The translations under genes were made by a program, and so were the position numbers. From positions 62,001-126,000 of the forward strand of contig NZ_CDDA01000015.1 in NCBI RefSeq assembly GCF_000819745.1: 64,000 nucleotides of DNA. Reading direction: 5' to 3'. The notes beneath the pieces are model-generated. The model searched no databases. It saw only the letters and a list, made by a program, of their open reading frames with translations, and had not been told where the DNA came from. This stretch comes from Aeromonas bestiarum (GTDB taxonomy: Bacteria > Pseudomonadota > Gammaproteobacteria > Enterobacterales > Aeromonadaceae). Positions 37,807 through 46,936 of the stretch are shown here, one piece after another; position 1 is the first letter of the stretch; every line of letters begins with the position of its first letter.

Positions 37807-37835
37807 AAAAACGCCTCCCGATGGGAGGCGTTTTT
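37807..37835. terminator. Bidirectional terminator between cysB and ribA
   Basis: AAAAACGCCTCCC-GAT-GGGAGGCGTTTTT, with a perfect 13-bp stem, has A- and T-runs on both sides and so works for the two convergent genes. Confidence 0.95.
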
Positions 37836-37860
37836 CATGCCGGCGTGTGGCGGGCCGGAC

Positions 37861-38454
37861 TCACTTCTTGAACAGGTGATCCAGCTTGCTCGCCTTGGTC
37901 GAGAGATAAAACTCGTTGTGGGGATTGCGCCCTTCCTGCAGCGGAACCCGCTCCGCCACCGGAATGCCAAAGCTCTCCATCGCCTTCATCTTGCGCGGGT
38001 TGTTGGTCATCAGACGCAAACTGGTGACGTGCAACGCCTTGAGCATGTCGGCGCAGATGGTGTAGTCGCGCATGTCGGCGGCAAAGCCCAGCGCCACATT
38101 GGCCTCAACGGTATCGGCGCCCTGATCCTGCAGGTGGTAGGCCCGGATCTTGTTGAGCAGGCCTATGCCGCGCCCTTCCTGGCGCACGTACAGCAAGACG
38201 CCACGACCGGCCTTGGCGATGTTCTCCATGGCGGCCTGCAATTGGAAACCGCAGTCGCAGCGCAGGCTGAACAGGGCGTCTCCGGTCAGGCACTCAGAGT
38301 GAATGCGGCCCAGCACAGGCTCATCACCCGTGACATCGCCCATCACCAGCGCAGCATGATCCTTGCCGGTACCGGTTTCCTGAAAGCCTACCAGCGTGAA
38401 GGTGCCCCAGGGGGTCGGCAACTTGGATTTGGCCACGAGGGTAACGCTGCTCAT
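37861..38454 (-). CDS. ribA: GTP cyclohydrolase II
   Basis: The first committed enzyme of riboflavin synthesis: it opens GTP to 2,5-diamino-6-ribosylamino-pyrimidinone phosphate. It is 197 residues (E. coli 196) from the ATG at 38454 with AAGGAG upstream. The zinc site [21 protein letters not shown] has the three cysteines. [16 protein letters not shown] and [17 protein letters not shown] complete the GTP-binding set. It is a stand-alone RibA, not fused to RibB. No FMN riboswitch is visible upstream. Confidence 0.97.
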   Translation of the reverse strand: MSSVTLVAKSKLPTPWGTFTLVGFQETGTGKDHAALVMGDVTGDEPVLGRIHSECLTGDALFSLRCDCGFQLQAAMENIAKAGRGVLLYVRQEGRGIGLLNKIRAYHLQDQGADTVEANVALGFAADMRDYTICADMLKALHVTSLRLMTNNPRKMKAMESFGIPVAERVPLQEGRNPHNEFYLSTKASKLDHLFKK

Positions 38455-38637
38455 AGGTTGCTCCTTACTACAGCTGCTTAAAAAGGGCGGCCAGTTTAGC
38501 GCGCCTTGTCCATAACAACCATAAGAACAAAACCTTGCACTGTTTAATGACTTGAGTCGCTGTACGCAAACCACGCGATCGCGACGGCTTCTGCGCAAAT
38601 GTGCGCCTTGACGACTGCCAGGCTCGGCACATTTGGG

Positions 38638-38643
38638 TATAAT
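38638..38643 (+). promoter_or_regulatory. Candidate -10 box of the cmk-rpsA promoter
   Basis: A perfect TATAAT stands 60 bases upstream of the cmk start. The -35 position at the right spacing (CTGCCA) is poor; a TTGACG lies further upstream than usual. Confidence 0.45.
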
Positions 38644-38702
38644 CGGCGCCCATTACCCCATCCCTTCCGGGATGTGTGCAACAAGTGTGCAGGAGAGAAG
38701 TT

Positions 38703-39395
38703 ATGCCTCAGATGGCCCCCGTGATGACAATCGATGGCCCGAGTGGTGCCGGTAAAGGCACCCTGTGCCAGTTGCTGGCTGAGAAACTGGGTTGGCACCT
38801 GCTCGATTCCGGCGCCATCTACCGGGTGTTGGCCCTGGCTGCCTTGCATCACGATGTAGAGCTCGATTCTGAAGCTGCATTGGTCCCACTGGCTGCCAAC
38901 CTGGATGTGCAATTCCAGGTGGACAGCGAGCAGGTCAAGGTGGTGCTGGAAGGGGAGGATGTCTCCCGTACCATACGTACCGAAGAGGTGGGTAATGCCG
39001 CGAGCAAAATCGCTGCCTTCCCGCGGGTACGCGAAGCCCTGCTGCGCCGCCAGCGTGCATTTCGTCAGGCACCGGGTCTGATCGCCGACGGACGTGACAT
39101 GGGAACCGTGGTTTTCCAGGAGGCCGAGGTGAAGATTTTCCTCGACGCCAGTGCGGAAGAACGCGCCCAGCGCCGCTATAAGCAGTTGCAAGATAAGGGC
39201 TTTGATGTTAACTTTGAGCGTCTTTTAACCGAGATTCGGGAACGTGACGATCGCGACAGAAATCGCGCCGTAGCGCCCCTTAAACCGGCAGAAGATGCTC
39301 TCGTGGTGGATTCTACCGCCATGACCATAGATGAAGTGCTGGCAACGGTACTCGCCTATGCAGAGCAACAACTTGGTGATGCCAGCGCAAGCTGA
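38703..39395 (+). CDS. cmk: Cytidylate kinase
   Basis: Phosphorylates CMP and dCMP with ATP. It is 230 residues. The P-loop is GPSGAGKGT at residues ~10-18, with LDSGAIYR and [11 protein letters not shown] for CMP binding and [14 protein letters not shown] as the lid. I chose the ATG at 38703 with GCAGGAGAG in front. It heads the conserved cmk-rpsA-ihfB block, with 94 bp to rpsA. Confidence 0.97.
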   Translation: MPQMAPVMTIDGPSGAGKGTLCQLLAEKLGWHLLDSGAIYRVLALAALHHDVELDSEAALVPLAANLDVQFQVDSEQVKVVLEGEDVSRTIRTEEVGNAASKIAAFPRVREALLRRQRAFRQAPGLIADGRDMGTVVFQEAEVKIFLDASAEERAQRRYKQLQDKGFDVNFERLLTEIRERDDRDRNRAVAPLKPAEDALVVDSTAMTIDEVLATVLAYAEQQLGDASAS

Positions 39396-39489
39396 CATCC
39401 GGTCGTCTGCACCAAGGATGGCGCAGATTATTTAAAACAGCCCCGCTTGTGCCGGATTGCAAGTGGATGTTTCATTTGTGACATAAACA

Positions 39490-41160
39490 ATGATCGAATC
39501 TTTTGCTCAACTCTTTGAAGAGTCCCTGAACTCCGTTGAAACCCGTCAAGGTTCCATCGTCAAGGGTACTGTCGTTGCTATCGAGAACGGTTTCGTACTG
39601 GTTGACGCCGGTCTGAAATCTGAGTCCGCCATCCCGGCTGAAGAATTCAAGAACGCCCTGGGCGAGCTGGAAATCAGTGTGGGTGACACTGTTGACGTAG
39701 CTCTGGACTCTATCGAAGATGGTTTCGGCGAAACCAAGCTGTCCCGTGAAAAAGCCAAGCGCCACGAAGCCTGGCTGCAGCTTGAAAAAGCTTACGAAGA
39801 GCAAGCTACCGTTATCGGTATCATCAACGGCAAGGTCAAGGGTGGTTTCACCGTTGAACTGAATGGCATCCGTGCCTTCCTGCCGGGTTCTCTGGTTGAC
39901 GTGCGTCCGATCCGTGACACCGCTCACCTGGAAAACAAAGAACTCGAGTTCAAAGTCATCAAGCTGGACCAGAAGCGCAACAACGTTGTTGTTTCCCGTC
40001 GTGCCGTGATCGAGACCGAGAACACCTCCGAGCGCGAGAGCCTGCTGGCTAACCTGCAAGAAGGTCAAGAAGTTAAGGGTATCGTCAAGAACCTGACCGA
40101 CTACGGTGCATTCGTAGATCTGGGCGGTGTTGACGGCCTGCTGCACATCACCGACATGGCGTGGAAGCGCGTTAAGCATCCTTCCGAAATCGTCAACGTT
40201 GGCGACGAGATCGCAGTCAAGGTTCTGAAGTTCGACCGCGAGCGTACCCGTGTATCCCTGGGTCTGAAGCAGCTGGGCGAAGATCCCTGGGTTGCTATCG
40301 CCAAGCGTTACCCGGAGACCACCCGTCTGTCTGGCCGCGTGACCAACCTGACCGACTACGGCTGCTTCGTTGAAATCGAAGAAGGCGTTGAAGGCCTGGT
40401 ACACGTATCCGAGATGGATTGGACCAACAAGAACATCCACCCGTCCAAAGTTGTTAACGTTGGCGACGTGGTTGACGTGATGGTTCTGGATATCGACGAA
40501 GAACGTCGTCGTATCTCCCTGGGTCTGAAGCAGTGCAAATCCAACCCGTGGCAGCTGTTTGCCGAAACTCACGCCAAGGGCGACCGTGTTTCCGGTAAAA
40601 TCAAGTCTATCACTGACTTTGGTATCTTTATCGGTCTGGACGGCGGCATCGACGGCCTGGTTCACCTGTCTGACATCTCCTGGAACAACCAGGGCGAAGA
40701 AGCAGTTCGTGAATTCAAGAAAGGCGACGAGATCGAAGCCGTTGTTCTGCAAGTGGACCCGGAGCGTGAGCGCATCTCCCTGGGTGTCAAGCAGATCGAA
40801 GAAGACCCGTTCAATAAGTACCTGTCTGATAACAAGAAAGGTGCTATTGTGAAGGGTAAGGTTACCGAGGTTGATGCCAAGGGTGCCGTGATCGAACTGG
40901 CTGACGGCGTAGAAGGCTACCTGCGTGCCTCCGACGCTGCTCGTGACCGTGTTGAAGACGCGACTCTGGTACTGTCTGTTGGTGATGAAGTTGAAGCCAA
41001 GTTCATGGGCGTTGATCGTAAGAACCGCACCGTAAGCCTGTCTGTCCGTGCTAAGGACGAGGCTGACGAACGTGTTGCTATCGATAGCCTGAACCAACAA
41101 GAAGAAGTTGTGTTCAGCAATGCTATGGCTGAAGCGTTCAAAGCTGCCAAGGGTGAATAA
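39490..41160 (+). CDS. rpsA: 30S ribosomal protein S1
   Basis: A single-strand RNA-binding ribosomal protein needed for initiation on structured mRNAs. It is 556 residues with six S1 (OB-fold) repeats. The repeats can be followed by [62 protein letters not shown] and a later [18 protein letters not shown]. The codon use is strongly biased to highly expressed codons, unlike its neighbours. No good Shine-Dalgarno precedes the ATG (GACATAAACA), as in E. coli rpsA, where this allows autoregulation by S1. Confidence 0.98.
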
Positions 41161-41173
41161 TCCTTGATGCAAG

Positions 41174-41202
41174 AAAAGGGCGGCTTCACGCCGCCCTTTT
41201 TT
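41174..41202 (+). terminator. Terminator after rpsA
   Basis: AAAAGGGCGGC-TTCAC-GCCGCCCTTTT with a T-run, 13 bases after the stop codon. ihfB may therefore also have its own promoter. Confidence 0.9.
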
Positions 41203-41252
41203 ATATTGGCGTAATGAATATTGCATGTGATCGGGGAAGGAGATTTAACGTT

Positions 41253-41537
41253 ATGACCAAATCAGATCTCATCGAACAATTGGCTGCGAGCCGCATGCAT
41301 ATGCCGGCCAAAGATGTCGAAGCTGCCATCAAGGAGATCCTTGAGCAGATGGCATCGACTTTGCAAAACGGCGATCGGATTGAAATCCGTGGATTTGGAA
41401 GTTTTTCACTGCACTATCGTGCCCCCCGTGTGGGTCGTAATCCCAAGACCGGGGACAAGGTTGAACTGACCGGGAAATATGTCCCTCACTTCAAGCCTGG
41501 CAAAGAGTTGCGCGAGCGCGTGAACATTATTGAATAA
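41253..41537 (+). CDS. ihfB: Integration host factor, beta subunit
   Basis: The DNA-bending beta subunit of IHF, 94 residues. [11 protein letters not shown] is the typical start and [31 protein letters not shown] covers the DNA-binding arm with the intercalating proline. [18 protein letters not shown] ends the fold. The ATG at 41253 has GAAGGAG upstream. It acts with IhfA in chromosome structure, recombination and sigma-54 promoter activation. Confidence 0.97.
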
Positions 41538-41547
41538 TGCAGAAAAC

Positions 41548-41575
41548 GGCATACTTGGGTATGCCTTTTTTGTTT
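41548..41575 (+). terminator. Terminator after ihfB
   Basis: GGCATAC-TTGG-GTATGCC is followed by TTTTTTGTTTTT. Confidence 0.85.
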
Positions 41576-41693
41576 TTATGGCCGCTATTGTGCCAATCGT
41601 CCGGTTTCTCCAAGTCTTTTCCCATTCGCTCTAGAGTCTGCCCGTGATTTTAAGGATAATCAGCCTTTCATTAGATACTGACAGGGAGCTCCT

Positions 41694-41978
41694 ATGAAGC
41701 GTATCTTGGCCCTCATTCCGCTGGTGCTGGTGTTTATTCTGACCCTGGCCATCGGTTCGCAAAATGGTCAGCTGGTGCAGTTCAACTATCTGATTGCCCA
41801 AGGGGAGTTCTCGCTCTCCATGCTGCTGGGTTTCTTCTTTGGCGGTGGCTTCCTGCTCGGCTGGCTGGTGTTCGGTCTGCTGTTTTTGCGCCTCAAGATG
41901 CAAAACCGCACCCTCAACCGCACCATGCGTCGTCAATCCCGCGAGTTGGAGCTGGCTCGGTCGGCAGTCAAGGAATAA
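41694..41978 (+). CDS. lapA: Lipopolysaccharide assembly protein A
   Basis: A 94-residue inner-membrane protein of the LapA (YciS, DUF1049) family. Two membrane helices (ILALIPLVLVFILTLAIGS and MLLGFFFGGGFLLGWLVFGLLFL) are followed by a basic coiled tail. With LapB it helps couple LPS synthesis to FtsH-mediated LpxC turnover. It is nine bases upstream of lapB, and its RBS is GGGAG. Confidence 0.92.
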   Translation: MKRILALIPLVLVFILTLAIGSQNGQLVQFNYLIAQGEFSLSMLLGFFFGGGFLLGWLVFGLLFLRLKMQNRTLNRTMRRQSRELELARSAVKE

Positions 41979-41987
41979 TGTCCCTCG

Positions 41988-43154
41988 ATGCTTGAACTGC
42001 TTTTCCTGCTGTTGCCGATTGCCGCTGGTTATGGCTGGTACATGGGGCGCAGGAGTGTTCGCCAGGACACCCAGAAACAGAGTAACCAATTTTCCCGCCA
42101 GTACGTGGCGGGCCTCAACTATTTGCTGTCTGACGAGTCGGACAAGGCGGTGGATCTCTTCATCCAGCTGCTGGAAGTGGACAGCGAAACCATCGAAACC
42201 CACCTCTCCCTTGGCAACCTGTTTCGCCAGCGCGGCGAAGTCGACCGTGCCATCAAGATCCACCAGAACCTGGTGACCCGTGAGCTGACCCGCGAACAGC
42301 GCCAGCTCGCGCTGCAGGAGCTGGCGCGCGACTTCCTGGCCGCGGGCTTGCTGGACAGGGCCGAGGCGCTCTGGAACGAGCTGTGCGAAGACGGTGACTA
42401 TGAGGAGACGGCGCTGGCCCAGCTGCTGATCATCCATCAGCAGTTGCGTGACTGGGACAAGGCCATCGAGGTCGCGGTGCGGTTGCAAAAATATCAGGGC
42501 AAGAAGCTGGCCGATCCCATCTCGCACTTCTATTGCGAGCAGGCAGACAGTGCCTTGCGCGACGGCGACAAGCCAGCTGGGCTTGCCAAGCTCAAGCGGG
42601 CGCTGGGGGTCAACCCTGCCTGTGCCCGCGCCAGCCTGCGGCTGGCCGAACTGGCGATGGAGGCGGGGGAGTATGAGCAGGCCGGCAAGGATCTGCTGCG
42701 GGTGTTCGAGCAGGACATCGATTTTGCCTCCGAAGCCATCCCCTGGCTCACCGAATGCTACCAGCGTCAGGGCCGCTCTCTCGAACTCATCCCCCTGCTG
42801 GAGCAGGCGGTGGAGGATCACGCCGGCGTCAGCGTGACCCTGGCCCTTGCCAAACTGGTGGAGGAGCGCGATGGCCTGAGTCAGGCCCGCGCGCTGGTGC
42901 TGCGCCAGCTGCGCCGTCACCCCTCCATGAAGGGCTTCTACCAGTTGGTGGGCTTCCAGCTTGCCAGCGCGGAGGAGGGGCCCGCCAAGGAGAGCCTGGA
43001 GTTGCTGCAGCAACTGGTTGGCGAACAGATCAAGATCAAATCCACCCACAAGTGTCGGCAGTGTGGTTTTGCCACCCACTCGCTGTTCTGGCAGTGCCCA
43101 TCCTGCCGTCAGTGGGGATCCATCAAGCCGATCCGCGGCCTGGACGGCGAGTAA
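41988..43154 (+). CDS. lapB: Lipopolysaccharide assembly protein B
   Basis: A 388-residue protein with a short N-terminal membrane anchor (LELLFLLLPIAAGYGWYMG), about nine tetratricopeptide repeats, and a C-terminal rubredoxin-like metal site CRQCGFATHSLFWQCPSC. In E. coli LapB (YciM) recruits LpxC to the FtsH protease and so limits LPS synthesis; the rubredoxin part is essential. The gene pair lapA-lapB after ihfB is conserved. Confidence 0.96.
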   Translation: MLELLFLLLPIAAGYGWYMGRRSVRQDTQKQSNQFSRQYVAGLNYLLSDESDKAVDLFIQLLEVDSETIETHLSLGNLFRQRGEVDRAIKIHQNLVTRELTREQRQLALQELARDFLAAGLLDRAEALWNELCEDGDYEETALAQLLIIHQQLRDWDKAIEVAVRLQKYQGKKLADPISHFYCEQADSALRDGDKPAGLAKLKRALGVNPACARASLRLAELAMEAGEYEQAGKDLLRVFEQDIDFASEAIPWLTECYQRQGRSLELIPLLEQAVEDHAGVSVTLALAKLVEERDGLSQARALVLRQLRRHPSMKGFYQLVGFQLASAEEGPAKESLELLQQLVGEQIKIKSTHKCRQCGFATHSLFWQCPSCRQWGSIKPIRGLDGE

Positions 43155-43278
43155 GAGCTGGATCAATTGAAAGTGAGATGCCGGGGCTGCAAGTGCCGCC
43201 GCGGTGTCATCAGGTTGAACCTGGGCCTGGATGGTGAAGCCGCGCCCAGATGGTGAACAACAATCAATAGGAAGTGAG
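43155..43278 (+). other. lapB-pyrF spacer with a duplicated translation start
   Basis: ATCAATTGAAAGTGAGATGC (43162-43181) and ATCAATAGGAAGTGAGATGC (43263-43282) are 101 bases apart. The second is the pyrF initiation site. The first opens a 19-codon ORF (43178-43237). No terminator is visible, so pyrF may be read through from lapB. Confidence 0.5.
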
Positions 43279-43980
43279 ATGCTAGATCCCAAAGTACTGG
43301 TAGCGCTGGATTATCAGCACGAGGCCGATGCCTTCGCGTTCATTGAACGTATCTCTCCGGCCCAGTGCCGCCTCAAAGTAGGCAAGGAGATGTTTACCCT
43401 GTTTGGCCCCCAGTTTGTACGTCAGCTGGTCGCAAAGGGATTCGATGTATTTCTGGATCTGAAGTTTCACGACATTCCCAATACCGTGGCCAAGGCCGTG
43501 GCCGCCAGTGCCGAGCTGGGTGTCTGGATGGTCAACGTCCATGCCAGCGGCGGTGAACGCATGATGCGTGCCGCCAGAGAGGCCTTGCTGCCCTATGGCG
43601 ACAAGGCGCCGCTGCTGATCGGGGTGACAGTGCTGACCAGCATGGAGCAATCCGACATGGCGCCCCTTGGCCTGGACGTGAGCCCGGCCGAGCAGGTGAT
43701 CCGGCTGGCGACATTGACCAGGGCCGCAGGGCTGGATGGGGTGGTCTGCTCCGCCAATGAGGCGAGTGAACTCAAGGCCCTGCTCGGCGCCGACTTCAAG
43801 CTGGTGACCCCGGGTATTCGCCCCACCGGATCCGCGGCCGGGGATCAACGCCGGGTGATGACGCCGCTGGCTGCGATGCAAGCCGGCGCCGACTATCTGG
43901 TCATAGGTCGCCCCATCACCCAGGCAGAGGATCCCGCCGCCATGTTGTCAGGCATCAATGCGGAGCTGGCCGGGCGTTAA
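43279..43980 (+). CDS. pyrF: Orotidine-5'-phosphate decarboxylase
   Basis: The last step of UMP synthesis. It is 233 residues with a TIM-barrel fold. The catalytic tetrad is visible: K in [10 protein letters not shown], DxKxxD as [13 protein letters not shown], and the phosphate loop [13 protein letters not shown] with VIGRPIT. I chose the ATG at 43279 ([12 protein letters not shown]), preceded by AGGAAGTG. It follows lapB as in E. coli. Confidence 0.97.
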   Translation: MLDPKVLVALDYQHEADAFAFIERISPAQCRLKVGKEMFTLFGPQFVRQLVAKGFDVFLDLKFHDIPNTVAKAVAASAELGVWMVNVHASGGERMMRAAREALLPYGDKAPLLIGVTVLTSMEQSDMAPLGLDVSPAEQVIRLATLTRAAGLDGVVCSANEASELKALLGADFKLVTPGIRPTGSAAGDQRRVMTPLAAMQAGADYLVIGRPITQAEDPAAMLSGINAELAGR

Positions 43981-43987
43981 GGTTTGA

Positions 43988-44015
43988 AGGCCGGGTGAGC
44001 CCCGGCCTGTTTTTT
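43988..44015 (+). terminator. Terminator after pyrF
   Basis: AGGCCGGG-TGAGC-CCCGGCCT is followed by GTTTTTTGG. Confidence 0.85.
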
Positions 44016-44043
44016 GGTCAAGGCAAGCAGGCATTGGGCGCCA

Positions 44044-44622
44044 TCACTCCTTGATGGCCTGGCTGCCGAGACTGACCGGCAACAGGCCGAGCAGCAGGCC
44101 CGCCACCGAGCCAATCAGATGTGATTCGATGTGAACCCGGGCGCCAATCAGTACAGAAACCGGGCTCTCGCCCGCGCTGTAGAAGTCCACTCCAAGCTTG
44201 ATGGCCACCCCCAGCAGCATCAGCCAGCCCGAATAGCGGCGATAGCGGATGTCCTGCAAGGCTCCCCACACGAACAGGCCGTGCAAGGCGCCCGACAGCC
44301 CCATGTACCACTGAGTCTGCGGGCATAACCACCAGATGCCGAGACCGACGGCCCCCCCCAGCAACAGCAGCAATACCGGCAGGCGACAGCCCGTCAGGTA
44401 TTCACGAAACAGGCTGTAGAGCACGCACAGGCCGCTCAGGTTGAGCAGCAGGTGCCATAAATTGGTGTGGGCCAGATTGCCTGTTATGATGCGCCACCCT
44501 TCGCCTTGGGCGATCAGGGTGCGATCGAAGGAGAGCAAATGATTCGGTACTGTGAAGAAAAGCAACAAGCTGGCGAGTGAAAGCGTGATGACCCAGAGCA
44601 ATCCTGATTTTTCTGACAACAT
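44044..44622 (-). CDS. rrtA: Rhombosortase
   Basis: An intramembrane serine protease of the rhomboid fold, 192 residues with six membrane helices. The rhomboid motifs are HTNLWHLLLNLSGL, the serine in GLSGALHGLFVW, and the second catalytic histidine in HIESHLIGSVAGLLLG. Rhombosortases cleave the C-terminal GlyGly-CTERM anchors of secreted proteins in Vibrio, Shewanella and Aeromonas. The ATG at 44622 overlaps by two bases the possible start of the divergent DTW gene; a start 19 codons upstream is possible. No GlyGly-CTERM protein is encoded in this window. Confidence 0.85.
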   Translation of the reverse strand: MLSEKSGLLWVITLSLASLLLFFTVPNHLLSFDRTLIAQGEGWRIITGNLAHTNLWHLLLNLSGLCVLYSLFREYLTGCRLPVLLLLLGGAVGLGIWWLCPQTQWYMGLSGALHGLFVWGALQDIRYRRYSGWLMLLGVAIKLGVDFYSAGESPVSVLIGARVHIESHLIGSVAGLLLGLLPVSLGSQAIKE

Positions 44623-45241
44623 GAAACAGCCCAACGATAAGAACAGCCGATACTGTACACGTTGCACCAGAGCCCTCAAAGCCTGTCTGTGTGATTATAT
44701 TCGGCAGGTGCCGCATCTCGCTCCCCTCCATATTTTGCAGCATCCGAGCGAAGTGGGGCACCCCAAGGGCACTGCCGCTCTGCTCGCCGCCTCTCTCACC
44801 CAGGCCAGTATTCATGTGGGGGAGGATTTTGCCGAGGCGCATTGGCTCAATGACTTGCTGGCGGATCCCGAGGTGCACTGCTATCTGCTCTGGCCTGACG
44901 AGCATGCGCTGGGGCTGGATCAGGTGCGCGATCAACGGCATCAGGCAGGGGATCGCCGTCAGGTCTGCTTTCTGTTGCTCGATGGCACCTGGCGCAAGGC
45001 GTATCGCATCTTGCACAGCAATCCGGCCCTGCTGCGGTTGCCCAGGATCAAGCTTGGCGCCATACCGGGCCAGTACTCCATTCGCAAGAAGCCGTTTCCC
45101 GAGGCGTTGTCGACCCTGGAAGCGGGTTATCATCTGTTATCCCAGTGGGAGGGCGAGCCCGCGCGCTTCGCCCCGCTGATGAACCTCTTTACCCATTTAA
45201 ACCGGCAGTGGCATGACTTTGCACAAGGTCGCCGTACTTGA
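44588..45241 (+). CDS. DTW-domain protein (probable tRNA acp3U transferase family)
   Basis: A 217-residue DTW-domain protein. The zinc-binding [13 protein letters not shown] is near residue 22, the signature [12 protein letters not shown] near 135, and [12 protein letters not shown] follows. Members of the family (TapT/YfiP type) transfer an aminocarboxypropyl group from SAM to tRNA uridines. The start is uncertain: ATG 44588 or 44621 both lie close to or inside the divergent rrtA start. It is immediately upstream of queC, so two tRNA modification functions are neighbours. Confidence 0.85.
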   Translation: MTQSNPDFSDNMKQPNDKNSRYCTRCTRALKACLCDYIRQVPHLAPLHILQHPSEVGHPKGTAALLAASLTQASIHVGEDFAEAHWLNDLLADPEVHCYLLWPDEHALGLDQVRDQRHQAGDRRQVCFLLLDGTWRKAYRILHSNPALLRLPRIKLGAIPGQYSIRKKPFPEALSTLEAGYHLLSQWEGEPARFAPLMNLFTHLNRQWHDFAQGRRT

Positions 45242-45263
45242 ACTGCCTGAAGGAGTGATAAAC

Positions 45264-45971
45264 GTGAAAAAAGCCGTCGTGGTATTCAGTGGTGGGCAGG
45301 ACAGCACCACCTGTCTGGTGCAGGCTCTGGCCCAGTATGACGAGGTGCACGCCATTACCTTTGACTATGGCCAGCGCCATCGGGAGGAGATAGAGACGGC
45401 TCGCCGACTGGCCGGCGCGCTTGGCATTGCCGCCCACAAGGTGATGGACGTGACCCTGCTCAATGAACTGGCGGTCTCGGCCCTGACCCGGGACGACATT
45501 CCGGTCAGCTGCGAGCTGCAGGAGAACGGTCTGCCCAATACCTTCGTACCGGGCCGCAACATATTGTTTCTGACCCTGGCCTCCATCTATGCCTACCAGG
45601 TGGGCGCCGAATCGGTGATCACCGGGGTGTGCGAGACCGATTTCTCCGGCTACCCGGATTGTCGCGACGAGTTCGTCAAGGCGCTCAATCAGGCGGTCTC
45701 CCTGGGGCTGGGTCGCGGCATCCGCTTCGATACCCCGCTGATGTGGCTCGACAAGGCCGAGACCTGGGCGCTGGCGGATCATTATGGTCACCTGGAGACG
45801 GTGCGCCAGCAGACGCTGACCTGCTACAACGGCATCGCCGGCGATGGTTGTGGTACCTGTCCTGCCTGCGAACTGCGTAGCCGGGGGCTGAATCTGTATC
45901 TGGCCGACAAGGCGGGCATCATGGCCCGGTTGTACGAGAAAACCGGGCTGGGCGAGAAAAGCGGACTGTGA
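45264..45971 (+). CDS. queC: 7-cyano-7-deazaguanine (preQ0) synthase
   Basis: Makes preQ0 from 7-carboxy-7-deazaguanine with ATP and ammonia in the queuosine pathway. It is 235 residues. The PP-loop is [13 protein letters not shown] near the N-terminus, the substrate region is [12 protein letters not shown], and the zinc site is [11 protein letters not shown] chose the GTG at 45264, with AAGGAG eight bases before; an ATG at 45213 would overlap the DTW gene and lacks such a site. It is the partner of queE downstream. Confidence 0.96.
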   Translation: MKKAVVVFSGGQDSTTCLVQALAQYDEVHAITFDYGQRHREEIETARRLAGALGIAAHKVMDVTLLNELAVSALTRDDIPVSCELQENGLPNTFVPGRNILFLTLASIYAYQVGAESVITGVCETDFSGYPDCRDEFVKALNQAVSLGLGRGIRFDTPLMWLDKAETWALADHYGHLETVRQQTLTCYNGIAGDGCGTCPACELRSRGLNLYLADKAGIMARLYEKTGLGEKSGL

Positions 45972-45996
45972 GCCTGCGTCTTGCCTTCGCTTGGGG

Positions 45997-46002
45997 TATA
46001 AT
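45997..46002 (+). promoter_or_regulatory. Candidate -10 box upstream of queE
   Basis: GGGGTATAATCC lies 31 bases upstream of the queE start, in the 61-bp gap after queC. The -35 region is weak, so a separate queE promoter is only possible. Confidence 0.35.
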
Positions 46003-46032
46003 CCGCGACTTTTGCAACAAGCCGTGACCGAG

Positions 46033-46704
46033 ATGCACTACCCAATCAACGAGATTTTCCAGACCATCCAGGGGGAGGGCATCTTCACCGGCCTGCCCGC
46101 CATCTTCGTTCGCCTGCAAGGCTGCCCCGTGGGCTGCCCCTGGTGCGATACCCGCCATACCTGGATTGTCGATCCCGCTCGTGAAGTGGGGGTTCAGGCG
46201 GTGCTCGACTGTTCCAATGAATCGGATGGTTGGAGCAAGATGAACACTGAGCAGATCCTGGCCAGTTTCCAGCAGCTCGGTTATCAGGCGCGCCACGTGG
46301 TGATCACGGGTGGGGAACCCTGCCTGTATGATCTGCAGGGTCTCTCTACCGCCCTGATTGAGGCGGGTTACCAGGTGCAGATCGAAACCAGCGGTACCAG
46401 CGAGATCCAGACCCATGCCAATACCTGGGTCACAGTGTCGCCCAAGATTGGCATGAAGGGGGGCCTGCCCGTGCTGGTCTCGGCCCTCGAGCGTGCCAAC
46501 GAGATCAAGCATCCGGTAGCGACCGAGCGCCATATCGAGGAGCTGGATGCCCTGCTGGCGACCGCCACCTTGCGGCCTGACGTGGTGATTGCGCTGCAAC
46601 CCATCAGCCAGAAGCCCAGAGCCACCCAGCTGGCGATGGCTACCTGCATCGCCCGTAATTGGCGGCTCTCCATCCAGACCCATAAATATCTGGACATCGA
46701 TTAA
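46033..46704 (+). CDS. queE: 7-carboxy-7-deazaguanine synthase
   Basis: A radical SAM enzyme that contracts carboxytetrahydropterin to 7-carboxy-7-deazaguanine, one step before QueC. It is 223 residues, as in E. coli. The cluster motif is CPVGCPWCDT, and IFQTIQGEGIFTG, VITGGEPCLYDL and SPKIGMKGG line the active site. The ATG is at 46033. Confidence 0.97.
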   Translation: MHYPINEIFQTIQGEGIFTGLPAIFVRLQGCPVGCPWCDTRHTWIVDPAREVGVQAVLDCSNESDGWSKMNTEQILASFQQLGYQARHVVITGGEPCLYDLQGLSTALIEAGYQVQIETSGTSEIQTHANTWVTVSPKIGMKGGLPVLVSALERANEIKHPVATERHIEELDALLATATLRPDVVIALQPISQKPRATQLAMATCIARNWRLSIQTHKYLDID

Positions 46705-46705
46705 T

Positions 46706-46936
46706 ATGGAGTGGCTCTCTGACGAGCGGGTGTTGCTGACCCTGGCCCACAAGATGCCTTACGGCAAATATCAGGGGCGGCGCATCATAGATATTCCAGA
46801 GCCCTATCTGGTGTGGATGGCGCGCACCGGCTTTCCCGCTGGCGCGTTGGGCCAGACCCTGGCCCTTGCCTATGAGATCAAGCTCAACGGGCTCGAATCC
46901 ATGATTGTTCCCATTATTAACAGGATGTCGGTATGA
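46706..46936 (+). CDS. DUF3820 family protein
   Basis: A 76-residue soluble protein starting one base after the queE stop. The conserved start KMPYGKYQGRRIIDIPEPYLVWMA and the C-terminal helix with LALAYEIKLNGLESMI are those of DUF3820 (some members were called quorum-regulated virulence factors). Function is unknown. It overlaps the next gene by four bases (ATGA), so it belongs to the queE operon. Confidence 0.85.
   Translation: MEWLSDERVLLTLAHKMPYGKYQGRRIIDIPEPYLVWMARTGFPAGALGQTLALAYEIKLNGLESMIVPIINRMSV

Noticed and set aside
38455-38702. Possible FMN riboswitch upstream of ribA
   Set aside because: The conserved RFN motifs are not found in this spacer.
39472-41226. 584-residue minus-strand frame opposite rpsA
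   Set aside because: Produced by the strongly biased codon use of rpsA; repetitive because S1 repeats are read backward.
41631-43292. 553-residue minus-strand frame opposite lapA-lapB
   Set aside because: Antisense shadow; both plus-strand genes are certain.
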